A stretch of 6,708 nt of DNA from Thermoanaerobacterales bacterium (GTDB taxonomy: Bacteria; Bacillota; Thermosediminibacteria; Thermosediminibacterales; Tepidanaerobacteraceae): assembly GCA_012841995.1 (NCBI GenBank), contig DUTQ01000219.1, forward strand, positions 1-6,708. The letters run 5' to 3'. The notes beneath the pieces are model-generated. The model was not told where the DNA came from. It worked only from the letters and a program-made list of their open reading frames with translations, and did no database searches. Shown here piece after piece: positions 1 through 6,614 of the stretch. Every line of letters begins with the position of its first letter. The first letter of the stretch is position 1. The position numbers were made by a program, and so were the translations under genes.

Positions 1-219
1 CATAGCCACCATATGATCCAGTATATAATAGACCATGGTGGCCAAGTATCAACACAGTACTCTCACCTTTCTAATATATCAGTTTCAAACGGCACTAAAG
101 TCAATAAGGGCGATGTCGTAGGATTAGTTGGCAGCACAGGCTGGTCTACAGGGCCACACCTACATTTTACAGTTTATAAAAATGGTCAGCATGCAAGCCC
201 TTGGAATTGGCTAAGATAA
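1..219 (+). CDS. M23 (LytM-type) peptidoglycan metallopeptidase, C-terminal end only
   Basis: This is the last 72 codons of a gene that begins before the window; the frame is open from base 1 to the TAA at 217-219. The peptide matches the end of the M23/LytM domain: an IIDHG strand, a YSHLS motif (catalytic-type His, residue 22 of the visible part), a VGSTGWSTGPHLHF motif (His53 and His55, the HxH that supplies a zinc ligand and a catalytic His), and a PWNWL end typical of these proteins. Such enzymes cut peptide cross-bridges in peptidoglycan outside the membrane. The first zinc-ligand pair (HxxxD) lies upstream, so full activity cannot be confirmed. YSHL and HLH are intact, unlike in degenerate EnvC-type activators. 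Position before ctpA and a MinJ-like gene suggests the M23 gene that often follows ftsEX in Firmicutes; that link is inferred. Confidence 0.9.
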   Translation, partial: HSHHMIQYIIDHGGQVSTQYSHLSNISVSNGTKVNKGDVVGLVGSTGWSTGPHLHFTVYKNGQHASPWNWLR

Positions 220-229
220 ATGATATAAT
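201..229 (+). promoter_or_regulatory. Probable sigma-A promoter for ctpA, overlapping the end of the M23 gene
   Basis: A -35 box TTGGAA (201-206, four of six consensus bases) is followed by a 17-bp spacer and a perfect TATAAT (224-229) with an extended -10 TG at 221-222. Transcription would start near 236, giving a leader of roughly 60 nt before the ctpA start. The -35 box lies inside the last codons of the M23 gene. ctpA could therefore be transcribed both by readthrough and from here. The call rests on sequence match only. Confidence 0.45.
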
Positions 230-282
230 AATTTGGGCATATAATCTTTTTGCTTTAAATCCTTGCCGCGAATTTATACGAT

Positions 283-288
283 AGGTGG
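283..288 (+). promoter_or_regulatory. Ribosome binding site that decides the ctpA start
   Basis: AGGTGG at 283-288 is the only good Shine-Dalgarno match before ctpA. Three possible start codons follow in frame: TTG 292, ATG 295 and ATG 298, at spacings of 3, 6 and 9 nt. The TTG is too close, so ATG 295 (or 298) is the likely start. Confidence 0.65.
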
Positions 289-294
289 TTTTTG

Positions 295-1557
295 ATGATG
301 CTGACTTCAAGGACGAAAAATATTATAAAAGTAGCGGTACTATGTCTAATAGTATCGCTGCTTTCGTTTATATTAGGGGCACATGTGAACAGTAAGCCCC
401 TTTCTATTTTTAATAAATCTAATGATGGAACAAAGGCTTATGTTCAAAAAATTGATGATGAAAAACAGCTTGAGGCTAATAAGGATATAAAGCGATTGCT
501 TGAGGCTATGGAGCTTATAGAGGCAAAATATGTAAGGGATGTAGACAGAGAGGTGCTATTAAATGGTGCTATAAAGGGAATGGTAGAATCCCTTGAAGAT
601 CCCTATTCGGTTTATATGACTCCTGCAGAATTTGAGAGTTTTATGATATCTGTAGACGGCGCTTTTGAAGGCGTAGGGCTTTCCCTGGGTCTGGATGAAG
701 AAACAGGGGAGGTTATTGTTGTATCACCAATAGAGGGAACGCCAGCACATAAAGCAGGTATTCGGCCAAAAGATATCATCATTAAGGTTGATGATGTCGA
801 GCTTAAAGGTAAAAAATTGGATGATGCTGTGAGCTTAATAAGAGGCCCAAAAGGCGAGAAAGTGACAATTTATGTAAAAAGACAAGGGGTTAAAGATATA
901 TTAAAATTTGATCTTGTCAGGGACAATATAGTGCTTAAAACAGTAAATCACGAGGTTCTTGGAAATAATATAGGATATATAAAGATTTCATCATTTGATT
1001 CACATACTGCAGATGAATTTGATGAATCGTTGGCCCAATTAAAAAAACAATCGGTAAAAGGACTTATACTAGATCTTCGAAATAATCCCGGTGGCTCATT
1101 ATATGAATCAGTTAAAGTAGCTGATAGAATTCTAGGGAAAGGCAGAGTTGTATATACAGAAGACAGGCATAAAAATATACTTGAAGAATATTATTCAGAT
1201 GCAGAAAAAATCGATATGCCACTCGTAGTATTAGTCAATGAAAACAGCGCTAGTGCATCAGAAATAGTGGCTGGAGCAATTCAAGATCATAAAGCTGGAG
1301 TTCTGGTAGGGACCAAAACATTTGGGAAAGGGTCTGTCCAAGAGCTAGAGCCTTTTAATGATGGTTCTGGCATGAAACTCACCATAGCAAAATATTACAT
1401 TCCCAGTGGAAGAAGTATTGATAAGGTGGGAATACAACCAAATATAAAGGTAGAAAATGAAAAAAATGTAGATACATTTAATATTCCTAGAGACAAAGAT
1501 ATGCAATTAAATAAAGCCCTCGAAGTTGTAAAGTCAATGATTGCTGGGAGTAAATAA
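295..1557 (+). CDS. ctpA: C-terminal processing peptidase, S41 family (CtpA/CtpB type)
   Basis: A membrane-anchored serine protease acting outside the cytoplasmic membrane, 420 residues from ATG 295. Domains in order: an uncleaved signal anchor at about residues 11-30; a helical N-terminal segment with the family motif around LEDPYSVYM (100-108); a PDZ domain at about 125-197 with a GTPAHKAGI loop; and the S41 catalytic domain. The catalytic pair is visible: Ser320 in NSASASEI and Lys345 in TFGKGSVQ, 25 residues apart as in B. subtilis CtpB (S309/K334), with the supporting Gln349 four residues after the Lys. The substrate-groove motif DLRNNPGG is also present. Length is typical. CtpB-type proteases cut regulatory membrane proteins, for example SpoIVFA in Bacillus sporulation; others mature or degrade envelope proteins. 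The substrate here is unknown. The start was chosen by ribosome-site spacing; TTG 292 and ATG 298 are alternatives. Confidence 0.95.
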   Translation: MMLTSRTKNIIKVAVLCLIVSLLSFILGAHVNSKPLSIFNKSNDGTKAYVQKIDDEKQLEANKDIKRLLEAMELIEAKYVRDVDREVLLNGAIKGMVESLEDPYSVYMTPAEFESFMISVDGAFEGVGLSLGLDEETGEVIVVSPIEGTPAHKAGIRPKDIIIKVDDVELKGKKLDDAVSLIRGPKGEKVTIYVKRQGVKDILKFDLVRDNIVLKTVNHEVLGNNIGYIKISSFDSHTADEFDESLAQLKKQSVKGLILDLRNNPGGSLYESVKVADRILGKGRVVYTEDRHKNILEEYYSDAEKIDMPLVVLVNENSASASEIVAGAIQDHKAGVLVGTKTFGKGSVQELEPFNDGSGMKLTIAKYYIPSGRSIDKVGIQPNIKVENEKNVDTFNIPRDKDMQLNKALEVVKSMIAGSK

Positions 1558-1568
1558 GGGGCGTTGTA

Positions 1569-2804
1569 ATGTATATATTTATTAAAATTGCTTTGATGAT
1601 ATTGCAGAGTTTGCCTGCAGCGATTTTAAACCCATTTTTTTGGGTAGTTATTTTTATAATATGGTTACAATGTAAAAAATCAGCGGAATTGGAAAAAAGT
1701 ATGTTTGGGGCATCTAAGTTAAACCCTAAGGATAAGCTCATACATTCTGTATTTTCCGGGATATTAGGTGGCTTAATAGGCAGTTTTGTTGTAATGCTAA
1801 TAGGGGTCAGCATTACAGAAACAGGGCTTATTTACGTATGGCCTGTTGCCATTATACTAGCCATCCTACATCCTCACCTAATGTGTTTTTCCTATGCAGG
1901 AGGATTAATTTCACTGTTTTCGCTGATATTTGGATTCCCTAAAATAGATGTAGCAGGTCTTATGGCTCTTGTTGCTGTGCTTCACTTGGTTGAAAGTGTT
2001 TTGATCTATTTCTTTGGCAATGCCAATGCTTCACCGGTTTTTATTAAAGATGAAAGATATGGAGTGATAGGAGGCTTTTCTTTACAGGAGTTTTGGCCTG
2101 TTCCTATTATCCTTTTAACAGTTATAATAGGTGAAATTCCCGTAAAAAGTGTTGTTCAAATGCCTGATTGGTGGCCGCTTATAAGGCCTTCAAAGGAATT
2201 GTTAAAAAACCCTAATGCGATTTTTATGATGCTCCCAGTAGTTGCCGCACTTGGTTATGGTGACATTGCCCTTACAACTACTCCAAAAATACGTGCTCGA
2301 AATTCTGCCAAAAACTTGCTTGCTTTTAGTGCATTGCTTTTATTCTTATCGGTTATGGTTTCAAGACACGTTTTATTTGCCTATGCGGCAGCCATATTTG
2401 CACCTGTTGCACACGAAATGTTGATAGTATTTGGAAGAAAGGCAGAGATGAATAATCTACCCGTTTTTATACCGCCTGAAAGGGGAGTAAAAATTCTTGA
2501 TGTAATAAACGGTTCACCGGCGCAAAAAATGGGGCTTGGGCCTGGTGATATCATCGTTGCCGTAAATGGAAGAGAGATTATTGGCATTGAAGACTTTAAT
2601 GATATTTTCAACCAATACCCCACATATATTTGGCTTGAGGCAAACTCTATTGATGGTGAAAAAAAGGAAGTTGAATTCAAGGCTTTTCCTAATGGTATCA
2701 ATTCAATTGGTGCCATTATAGTGCCTGAAAGTGAACCACAAACCTTTGTTGTGGTGGAACAAAAAGGACTACTATATAGAATCAAGAAGTTCTTCAATAA
2801 ATGA
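1569..2804 (+). CDS. Polytopic membrane protein with C-terminal PDZ domain, MinJ-like
   Basis: A 411-residue protein with about seven to nine hydrophobic segments (roughly 17-34, 57-79, 86-102, 106-123, 127-149, 175-190, 216-236, 248-264 and 267-288), then a single PDZ domain at about 298-385 (GVKILDVINGSPAQKMGL, then GDIIVAVNG) and a short basic tail. No protease motif is visible. Length, topology and position match B. subtilis MinJ (YvjD), a membrane PDZ protein that bridges DivIVA and MinD to place the division septum and lies close to ctpB. Role in division here is inferred from architecture and neighbourhood, not from a specific motif. The ribosome site AAGGGG (1556-1561) overlaps the ctpA stop codon and sits 7 nt before the ATG, so the gene is cotranscribed with ctpA. 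The PDZ domain could alternatively dock CtpA clients. Homology to MinJ is moderate confidence; the PDZ membrane-protein call is firm. Confidence 0.8.
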   Translation: MYIFIKIALMILQSLPAAILNPFFWVVIFIIWLQCKKSAELEKSMFGASKLNPKDKLIHSVFSGILGGLIGSFVVMLIGVSITETGLIYVWPVAIILAILHPHLMCFSYAGGLISLFSLIFGFPKIDVAGLMALVAVLHLVESVLIYFFGNANASPVFIKDERYGVIGGFSLQEFWPVPIILLTVIIGEIPVKSVVQMPDWWPLIRPSKELLKNPNAIFMMLPVVAALGYGDIALTTTPKIRARNSAKNLLAFSALLLFLSVMVSRHVLFAYAAAIFAPVAHEMLIVFGRKAEMNNLPVFIPPERGVKILDVINGSPAQKMGLGPGDIIVAVNGREIIGIEDFNDIFNQYPTYIWLEANSIDGEKKEVEFKAFPNGINSIGAIIVPESEPQTFVVVEQKGLLYRIKKFFNK

Positions 2805-2811
2805 ATAAACC

Positions 2812-3468
2812 CTAATTACTTATGAGGTATAGCAACATTTCCTCCGCTGGATCGATAATGGGAAAATCGCATTCATCTTTCAATACACTTTTAAGGTATG
2901 GAAGATGAGTACATCCTAATACTAAAGCTGCAGGTCGAAAGCTATTTACAAACATTGATTTAAGGTCAAATTTTTTTATGATCGATACCGAGGGTTCTAG
3001 GTTCTCTATAGATTCAATAACAGGTAACATTGAAATCCCCATGATCTCTATACCTGGATTCTCCTCATAAAAGATTTTCTCGATAGCTGAAAGGCACTGA
3101 CCATTTGCAGCCCATAGAGTTATTTTTGAATACTGTTTTGCAAGTTTTTCATATATATCAAGTGGTGTCACAAGCTTTGTTCTTGGGACACTTTTTTTAA
3201 TAAGTTCAATATCGATAGCAGCAGATAGCGAGTTGCAGTAAATCATAGTTCTAGTTATTTTTTGCTTTTCGTAATCTTTGATGATCGAAATAACCTTTTG
3301 TGTGAGCTTTTTGGGTCCGAGAAACTGAAGGAGATTTTGCTCTTTGGGGCTAGATGCCGTAGATTCTCCAATTGCTTGAAAACCTTTTTGTGATATAAAA
3401 TCTACTCCCATTTGAGTATCTACCGGTGTCCCGGCGATGACACCGATTTTGATTTGCTGTTTTTCCAT
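2812..3468 (-). CDS. Aspartate/glutamate racemase-family protein
   Basis: A 218-residue cytoplasmic protein with the two half-sites of cofactor-independent amino acid racemases: Cys78 in IYCNSLSA (equivalent to the first Cys of glutamate racemase, usually CNTAS) and Cys186 in LVLGCTHLPYL (second Cys, nearly canonical). The two cysteines act as the opposing acid/base pair that moves a proton at the alpha carbon. The N-terminus reads IGVIAGTPVDTQMG instead of the MurI motif with DSG, and the protein is some 45 residues shorter than a normal MurI. It is therefore probably not the essential cell-wall glutamate racemase; the substrate is unknown. The start has a clear AAGGGGG site (3478-3484) 9 nt upstream. 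The gene has its own promoter and is separated from metQ by a terminator. It is convergent with the MinJ-like gene, with 7 bp between stop codons and no obvious terminator in the gap. Confidence 0.85.
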   Translation of the reverse strand: MEKQQIKIGVIAGTPVDTQMGVDFISQKGFQAIGESTASSPKEQNLLQFLGPKKLTQKVISIIKDYEKQKITRTMIYCNSLSAAIDIELIKKSVPRTKLVTPLDIYEKLAKQYSKITLWAANGQCLSAIEKIFYEENPGIEIMGISMLPVIESIENLEPSVSIIKKFDLKSMFVNSFRPAALVLGCTHLPYLKSVLKDECDFPIIDPAEEMLLYLISN

Positions 3469-3521
3469 CTTATTTATCCCCCTTGAAAACCTAATCTAAT
3501 TGTTGATTATTAACTGATACA

Positions 3522-3550
3522 ATTTTATATCTTTTATTGCCAGTTTTCAA
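3522..3550 (-). promoter_or_regulatory. Sigma-A-type promoter of the racemase gene
   Basis: On the minus strand TTGAAA (3550-3545) and TAAAAT (3527-3522) are separated by exactly 17 bp; each box matches consensus at five of six positions. Transcription would start near 3515, about 47 nt before the ATG. It begins just after the met operon terminator, so the racemase gene is likely an independent unit. Confidence 0.6.
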
Positions 3551-3554
3551 ACCC

Positions 3555-3596
3555 CTTAAAAATAAAGGAAACGGTCATTTTAGGCCGTTTCCTTTT
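3555..3596 (-). terminator. Intrinsic terminator of the metNIQ operon
   Basis: An 11-bp perfect stem (3564-3574 with 3585-3595, AAAGGAAACGG against its complement) can extend by a G-U and a C-G pair to leave a 6-nt loop. On the minus strand it is followed by a T-rich run, TTTATTTTT. It lies about 40 nt after the metQ stop. On the plus strand the tail is only TTTTAC, so termination in that direction should be weaker, though it might catch readthrough from the MinJ-like gene. Confidence 0.85.
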
Positions 3597-3635
3597 ACTA
3601 AAATAAAATATATTTCTCAATAGATTGATATAAAT

Positions 3636-4511
3636 TTAAAATGCTGGGATAACAGCACCCTTATATTTTTCCTCAATAAATTTCCTTACCTCTTCTGAAT
3701 TTAGCGCTTCTGCTAGTTTCTTGAGTTCAGGTCTTTCCTCATCTCCTTTTCTTATGGCCAAAATATTGACATAAGGAGAATCTGATGATTCGATTATATA
3801 AGCATCTTCTGTGGGTACAAGGCCTGCTTCAAGCGCATAATTTGTATTAATAACTGCTGCATCCACATCATCAAGCACTCTTGGGATAGTTGCTGCTTCA
3901 AGCTCTGAGAACTTTATATTCTTTGGGTTTTCAGCTATATCTGCTATGGTAGCATCAATCCCAGTTCCTTCTTTTAACTTGATAACATTTGCTGACTGGA
4001 GTAGAAGTAAGGCTCTACCGCCATTTGTGGCGTCATTGGGAATGGCGATTGTAGCACCGTCTTTTAATTCATTCAGAATATCAATGGTTTCACCATCTTT
4101 TAATTCTTCTTTTAATTCATTGATATCTTTAAGTTTCTTCGAATAAAGCCCCATTGGCTCAATATGGACTTTTGCAATATATGTTAGGTCAAGACCGCGC
4201 TTTTGTGAAAAATCCTCAAGATATGGAATGTGCTGAAAATAGTTGGCATCAAGCTCTTTTTCATCAAGTTGAATATTTGGCTGCACATAATCGGTAAACT
4301 CCACTATATCCAAGATAATCCCCTCTTTTTCCAGCAAGGGTTTTACAACCTCAAGTATTTCTGCATGTGGAACAGGGCTTGCACCTACACTGATTTTAAT
4401 TGGTTCATTTGATGCATCAGGTTCTTGTTGAGATTCATTTTGTGCACCACACCCAACAATAAGAGTTGCTGCCAAACACAAAACCAAAGCTAATGTTAAA
4501 ACTTTCTTCAT
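3636..4511 (-). CDS. metQ: Methionine ABC transporter substrate-binding lipoprotein MetQ
   Basis: The 291-residue binding protein delivers methionine (L- and often D-) to MetNI. It has a lipoprotein signal peptide: basic start, hydrophobic core, and lipobox LIVGC with the acylated Cys21. The NlpA/MetQ domain follows, with family motifs PVPHAEIL (46-53), DANYFQHIPYL (88-98), IPND-TNGGRAL (157-167) and INTNYA (221-226), which form the ligand cleft. The ribosome site AAGGAGG (4520-4526) is 8 nt before the ATG. The gene follows metI by 33 nt and is last in the operon, just before a strong terminator. Unusual: residues 131-157 contain a duplication (NELK-EELKDGETIDI, then NELKDGATIAI) that adds 16 residues just before the IPND motif and makes the protein longer than the usual roughly 270-280. 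Identity is secure; the effect of the insertion is unknown. Confidence 0.96.
   Translation of the reverse strand: MKKVLTLALVLCLAATLIVGCGAQNESQQEPDASNEPIKISVGASPVPHAEILEVVKPLLEKEGIILDIVEFTDYVQPNIQLDEKELDANYFQHIPYLEDFSQKRGLDLTYIAKVHIEPMGLYSKKLKDINELKEELKDGETIDILNELKDGATIAIPNDATNGGRALLLLQSANVIKLKEGTGIDATIADIAENPKNIKFSELEAATIPRVLDDVDAAVINTNYALEAGLVPTEDAYIIESSDSPYVNILAIRKGDEERPELKKLAEALNSEEVRKFIEEKYKGAVIPAF
4061..4121 (-). repeat. 48-nt in-frame internal duplication within metQ
   Basis: The 13-mer CTTTTAATTCATT (plus strand) occurs at 4061-4073 and 4109-4121, exactly 48 nt apart. A further copy of its first 10 bases occurs at 4097-4106, where CACCATCTTTTAATTC (4091-4106) matches CACCGTCTTTTAATTC (4055-4070) at 15 of 16 positions. 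All offsets (48, 36 and 12) are multiples of three, so the frame is kept and the protein gains 16 residues. The copies have diverged slightly, so the event is not brand new. Confidence 0.75.
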
Positions 4512-4544
4512 TTAAAATTCCTCCTTAGATATATTAATTTAATG

Positions 4545-5210
4545 TTAGCGGTTTATGGAGATTTTTCCTACAATTAAATCACCAATCATTTGAATAAGTT
4601 GTACCATTATTACAAGTATTATTACAGTATAAGTCATAATATCGAGCATATACCGCTGATAGCCGTATCTCACAGCTAAATCCCCTAGGCCACCACCTCC
4701 AATTACACCTGCCATGGCAGAATATCCCACAAGATTTATAGTGGTTATAGTAATTCCTGAAGCGATTGATGGAAGTGCTTCGGGAATTAGAACCTTTGTT
4801 ATAATCTGAAGTGGAGAGGCACCCATAGATTGTGCTGCTTCAATAATGCCCTTATTTATTTCTTTTAGCGAGGTTTCTGTTAACCTTGCCATAAACGGAA
4901 TGGCAGCTATTGATAGAGGCACAATAGCTGCAGTTGTACCTATAGACTTACCCACAACAAACCTTGTAAAAGGGATTAGAACAATAAGTAAAATAATAAA
5001 TGGAATAGAGCGAAATATGTTAACGACTGCGCCGAGTATGGAATTTATAATATCATTTTGAAGAATTTGTCCTTTGTCAGTAACCATAAGGAGTATCCCC
5101 AAAGGTATCCCTAATACGGTGGCAAGCAATACAGAAACTGCAACCATATAAATTGTTTCAAGTGTTGAATTAGCCAATAGAATTGCTACATCTGCACTAA
5201 AGCTAAACAT
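4545..5210 (-). CDS. metI: Methionine ABC transporter permease MetI
   Basis: The 221-residue integral membrane subunit forms, as a dimer, the channel for methionine uptake. It has about five membrane segments (near 17-43, 55-80, 92-110, 150-172 and 190-212). The EAA cytoplasmic loop that docks on the ATPase is visible at 123-144 (EAAQSMGASP then LIPEALP). The GGGGLGDLAVRYGY stretch (171-184) is typical of MetI. Length equals the family norm. The ATG overlaps the end of metN by 8 nt and is preceded by an ideal GGAGGTGAT site (5216-5224) within metN, so translation of the two genes is coupled and subunit amounts matched. No anomalies are visible. Confidence 0.96.
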   Translation of the reverse strand: MFSFSADVAILLANSTLETIYMVAVSVLLATVLGIPLGILLMVTDKGQILQNDIINSILGAVVNIFRSIPFIILLIVLIPFTRFVVGKSIGTTAAIVPLSIAAIPFMARLTETSLKEINKGIIEAAQSMGASPLQIITKVLIPEALPSIASGITITTINLVGYSAMAGVIGGGGLGDLAVRYGYQRYMLDIMTYTVIILVIMVQLIQMIGDLIVGKISINR

Positions 5211-6234
5211 TTTCTATCACCTCCACATTCAGGCCAAGCTCTTTTAGATAATTTAAAGCATCATTTACTGCGCCATTGCTGTTTATAAGCTCAACAACTA
5301 GAGTTCCATATGGGGTTTTTTGTATATTATCTATATTTCCATATAGGATATTTGCGTCCACATCAAATTTTTTTACAAGGCTGGAGATTATAGGTTGAGC
5401 TGTAACCTCTCCAAAAAAGCCGATTTTAACTATCTTTCCTTCTTTAAAGCCATCTAGTTGGCGTATTCTCTGTTTTAAATCTTCGGGCAGCTCGGATAAT
5501 GTAATGGACTTTAAAAAGTTCTTTGCTGTATCTGTTTTAGGATTTGAGAAAACGTCAAGCACAGGTCCTTGTTCCACAACACGGCTTTGCTCAATAACAG
5601 CAACTGTATTACAGATATGTTTAATCACAAACATTTCATGTGTAATGAGGACAATAGTAATCCCCAGTTTTTTATTTATGTCTTTTAAGAGTTCTAATAT
5701 AGAAAGGGTTGTCTGTGGGTCTAAAGCAGAAGTTGCCTCATCACACAGCAGAACCTTAGGGTCGTTTGCAAGAGCCCTAGCAATCCCAACACGCTGCTTT
5801 TGACCTCCTGATAGTTGTGAAGGATAGCTATCGGCTTTGTCAGATAATCCGACAAGGTTTAATAGATTATCGACCTTCTCATCAATTTTAGTTTTTTCAA
5901 CACCTGCTATTTCAAGTGGAAATGCTATATTGCCTCGTACGGTTCTTGATGAAAGAAGGTTAAAGTGCTGAAATATCATACCTATCTTTTTGCGCATTTC
6001 CTTTAGCTTATTTGGAGAAAGCCTTGTCATTTCTACACCGTCAATTTTAATTGAACCAGATGTGGGTTTCTCCAACATATTTATACACCGTAAAAGAGTA
6101 CTCTTTCCAGCCCCGCTTAAGCCTATCACTCCGAAAACTTCTCCTTTTTCAATGTGAAGAGTGACGCCGTCTAATGCTTTTATATCACCTGCGCCAGTGG
6201 GAAATATTTTTGTAAGGTTTTCAATATAAATCAT
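5203..6234 (-). CDS. metN: Methionine ABC transporter ATP-binding protein MetN with NIL regulatory domain
   Basis: The 343-residue ATPase powers methionine import. All ABC motifs are intact: Walker A GLSGAGKST (38-46), Q-loop Gln89, signature LSGGQKQR (141-148), Walker B VLLCDE (161-166, catalytic Glu166) and the switch His199 in ITHE. The C-terminal part, about 265-340, is a NIL (ACT-like) domain, which in E. coli MetN binds methionine and inhibits transport when the cell is replete. First gene of the operon: AGGGGG (6242-6247) lies 7 nt before the ATG and only a few bases after the riboswitch terminator. Expression should therefore be set by SAM level through the leader, and activity by internal methionine through the NIL domain. 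Confidence 0.97.
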   Translation of the reverse strand: MIYIENLTKIFPTGAGDIKALDGVTLHIEKGEVFGVIGLSGAGKSTLLRCINMLEKPTSGSIKIDGVEMTRLSPNKLKEMRKKIGMIFQHFNLLSSRTVRGNIAFPLEIAGVEKTKIDEKVDNLLNLVGLSDKADSYPSQLSGGQKQRVGIARALANDPKVLLCDEATSALDPQTTLSILELLKDINKKLGITIVLITHEMFVIKHICNTVAVIEQSRVVEQGPVLDVFSNPKTDTAKNFLKSITLSELPEDLKQRIRQLDGFKEGKIVKIGFFGEVTAQPIISSLVKKFDVDANILYGNIDNIQKTPYGTLVVELINSNGAVNDALNYLKELGLNVEVIENV

Positions 6235-6252
6235 AATTTGACCCCCTAATAT

Positions 6253-6283
6253 AAAAAACCCCTTCTGACAAAAGGAAGAGGTT
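6253..6283 (-). terminator. Regulated intrinsic terminator of the SAM riboswitch
   Basis: On the minus strand AACCTCTTC (6283-6275) pairs with GAAGGGGTT (6265-6257), nine pairs with one G-U, around a 9-nt loop, followed by a run of Ts (6258-6253). It ends just before the metN ribosome site. The 5' arm can instead pair with GAGAGG (6300-6295), the 3' side of aptamer helix P1, forming an antiterminator when SAM is absent. Confidence 0.88.
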
Positions 6284-6412
6284 AATTTCTAAACCCTCTC
6301 ATCTGCCAGAACATAAGTCCTGCAGGAATTAGCACCGCTGTAATTTAAAAATAAATTACCGGTTGCCGGGCTTCATCGGGCCAGTCCCTCAGCCTGCTCT
6401 TGATAAGAGTTT
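6253..6412 (-). promoter_or_regulatory. SAM-I (S-box) riboswitch controlling metNIQ
   Basis: The minus-strand leader carries the conserved S-box core: CTCTTATC (6409-6402) and GATGAGAG (6303-6296) form helix P1; AGAGCAGGCTGAGGGA (about 6401-6384) supplies the P2 kink-turn; GGCCCGATGAAGCCCGGCAACC (6382-6361) forms the conserved P2/P3-side core; then come an AT-rich helix (about 6359-6336), GGTGCTAATTCCTGCAG (about 6330-6314) and GGCAGATGAGAG. The expression platform is the terminator at 6253-6283. SAM binding stabilises P1, frees the terminator arm and stops transcription before metN; low SAM allows antitermination. This is the standard off-switch for Firmicute methionine genes. All key blocks are in the expected order and spacing. 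Confidence 0.95.
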
Positions 6413-6439
6413 AATTAATTTATTTGCTTATTGTTATAA

Positions 6440-6468
6440 ATAGTAGCATTAATTAAAGATATTGTCAA
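6440..6468 (-). promoter_or_regulatory. Promoter of the metNIQ operon
   Basis: On the minus strand a perfect -35 TTGACA (6468-6463), a 17-bp spacer and TACTAT (6445-6440) with an extended -10 TG (6448-6447). The start would be near 6433, about 24 nt before riboswitch helix P1. This gives a leader of about 200 nt before metN, the size expected for an S-box leader. Confidence 0.75.
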
Positions 6469-6614
6469 CAACAAAACAAAAAAATTTTATCCTGAAATTA
6501 AGAAAGATAAGCTTTATGAACAAAATTCTGAATAAATGATGTAAAATTGGGCAAAAATATATGTGTAAACAACTTTATCTGTGTTGATATATAATGTAAA
6601 ACACAAAACAAATA
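6469..6614. other. AT-rich intergenic stretch without a recognised gene
   Basis: Between the metNIQ promoter and the operator-like palindrome there is about 145 bp of AT-rich DNA. No coding frame of useful length with a ribosome site is visible. A TATAAT at 6590-6595 has no matching -35 box. A 6-bp inverted repeat TGTGTT/AACACA (6580-6585, 6600-6605) surrounds it; I cannot give it a function. Confidence 0.5.

Noticed and set aside
1487..1813. A 108-codon minus-strand open frame across the ctpA/MinJ-like junction
   Set aside because: It is antisense to two supported genes and its composition looks like the complement of membrane-protein codons.
2735..2755. Hairpin ACCACAA/TTGTGGT near the end of the MinJ-like gene as a possible terminator for the racemase transcript
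   Set aside because: The stem is only 7 bp, lies in coding sequence, and no T-run follows on the minus strand.
2381..2797. A 138-codon open frame antisense to the PDZ domain of the MinJ-like gene
   Set aside because: It lies wholly opposite a well-supported domain, shows no recognisable motif or ribosome site, and fits a chance open frame.
3483..3550. TTGAAAAC (3483-3490) and GTTTTCAA (3543-3550) as an operator or stem around the racemase promoter
   Set aside because: The arms are only 8 bp and 52 bp apart, and one of them is explained by the -35 box.
6253..6412. T-box leader for a tRNA-sensing methionine operon
   Set aside because: There is no T-box sequence or specifier loop, while the S-box core is complete.
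6580..6605. TATAAT at 6590-6595 within a 6-bp inverted repeat as a second plus-strand promoter
   Set aside because: There is no acceptable -35 box at 16-18 bp and the repeat is too short for its AT-rich context.
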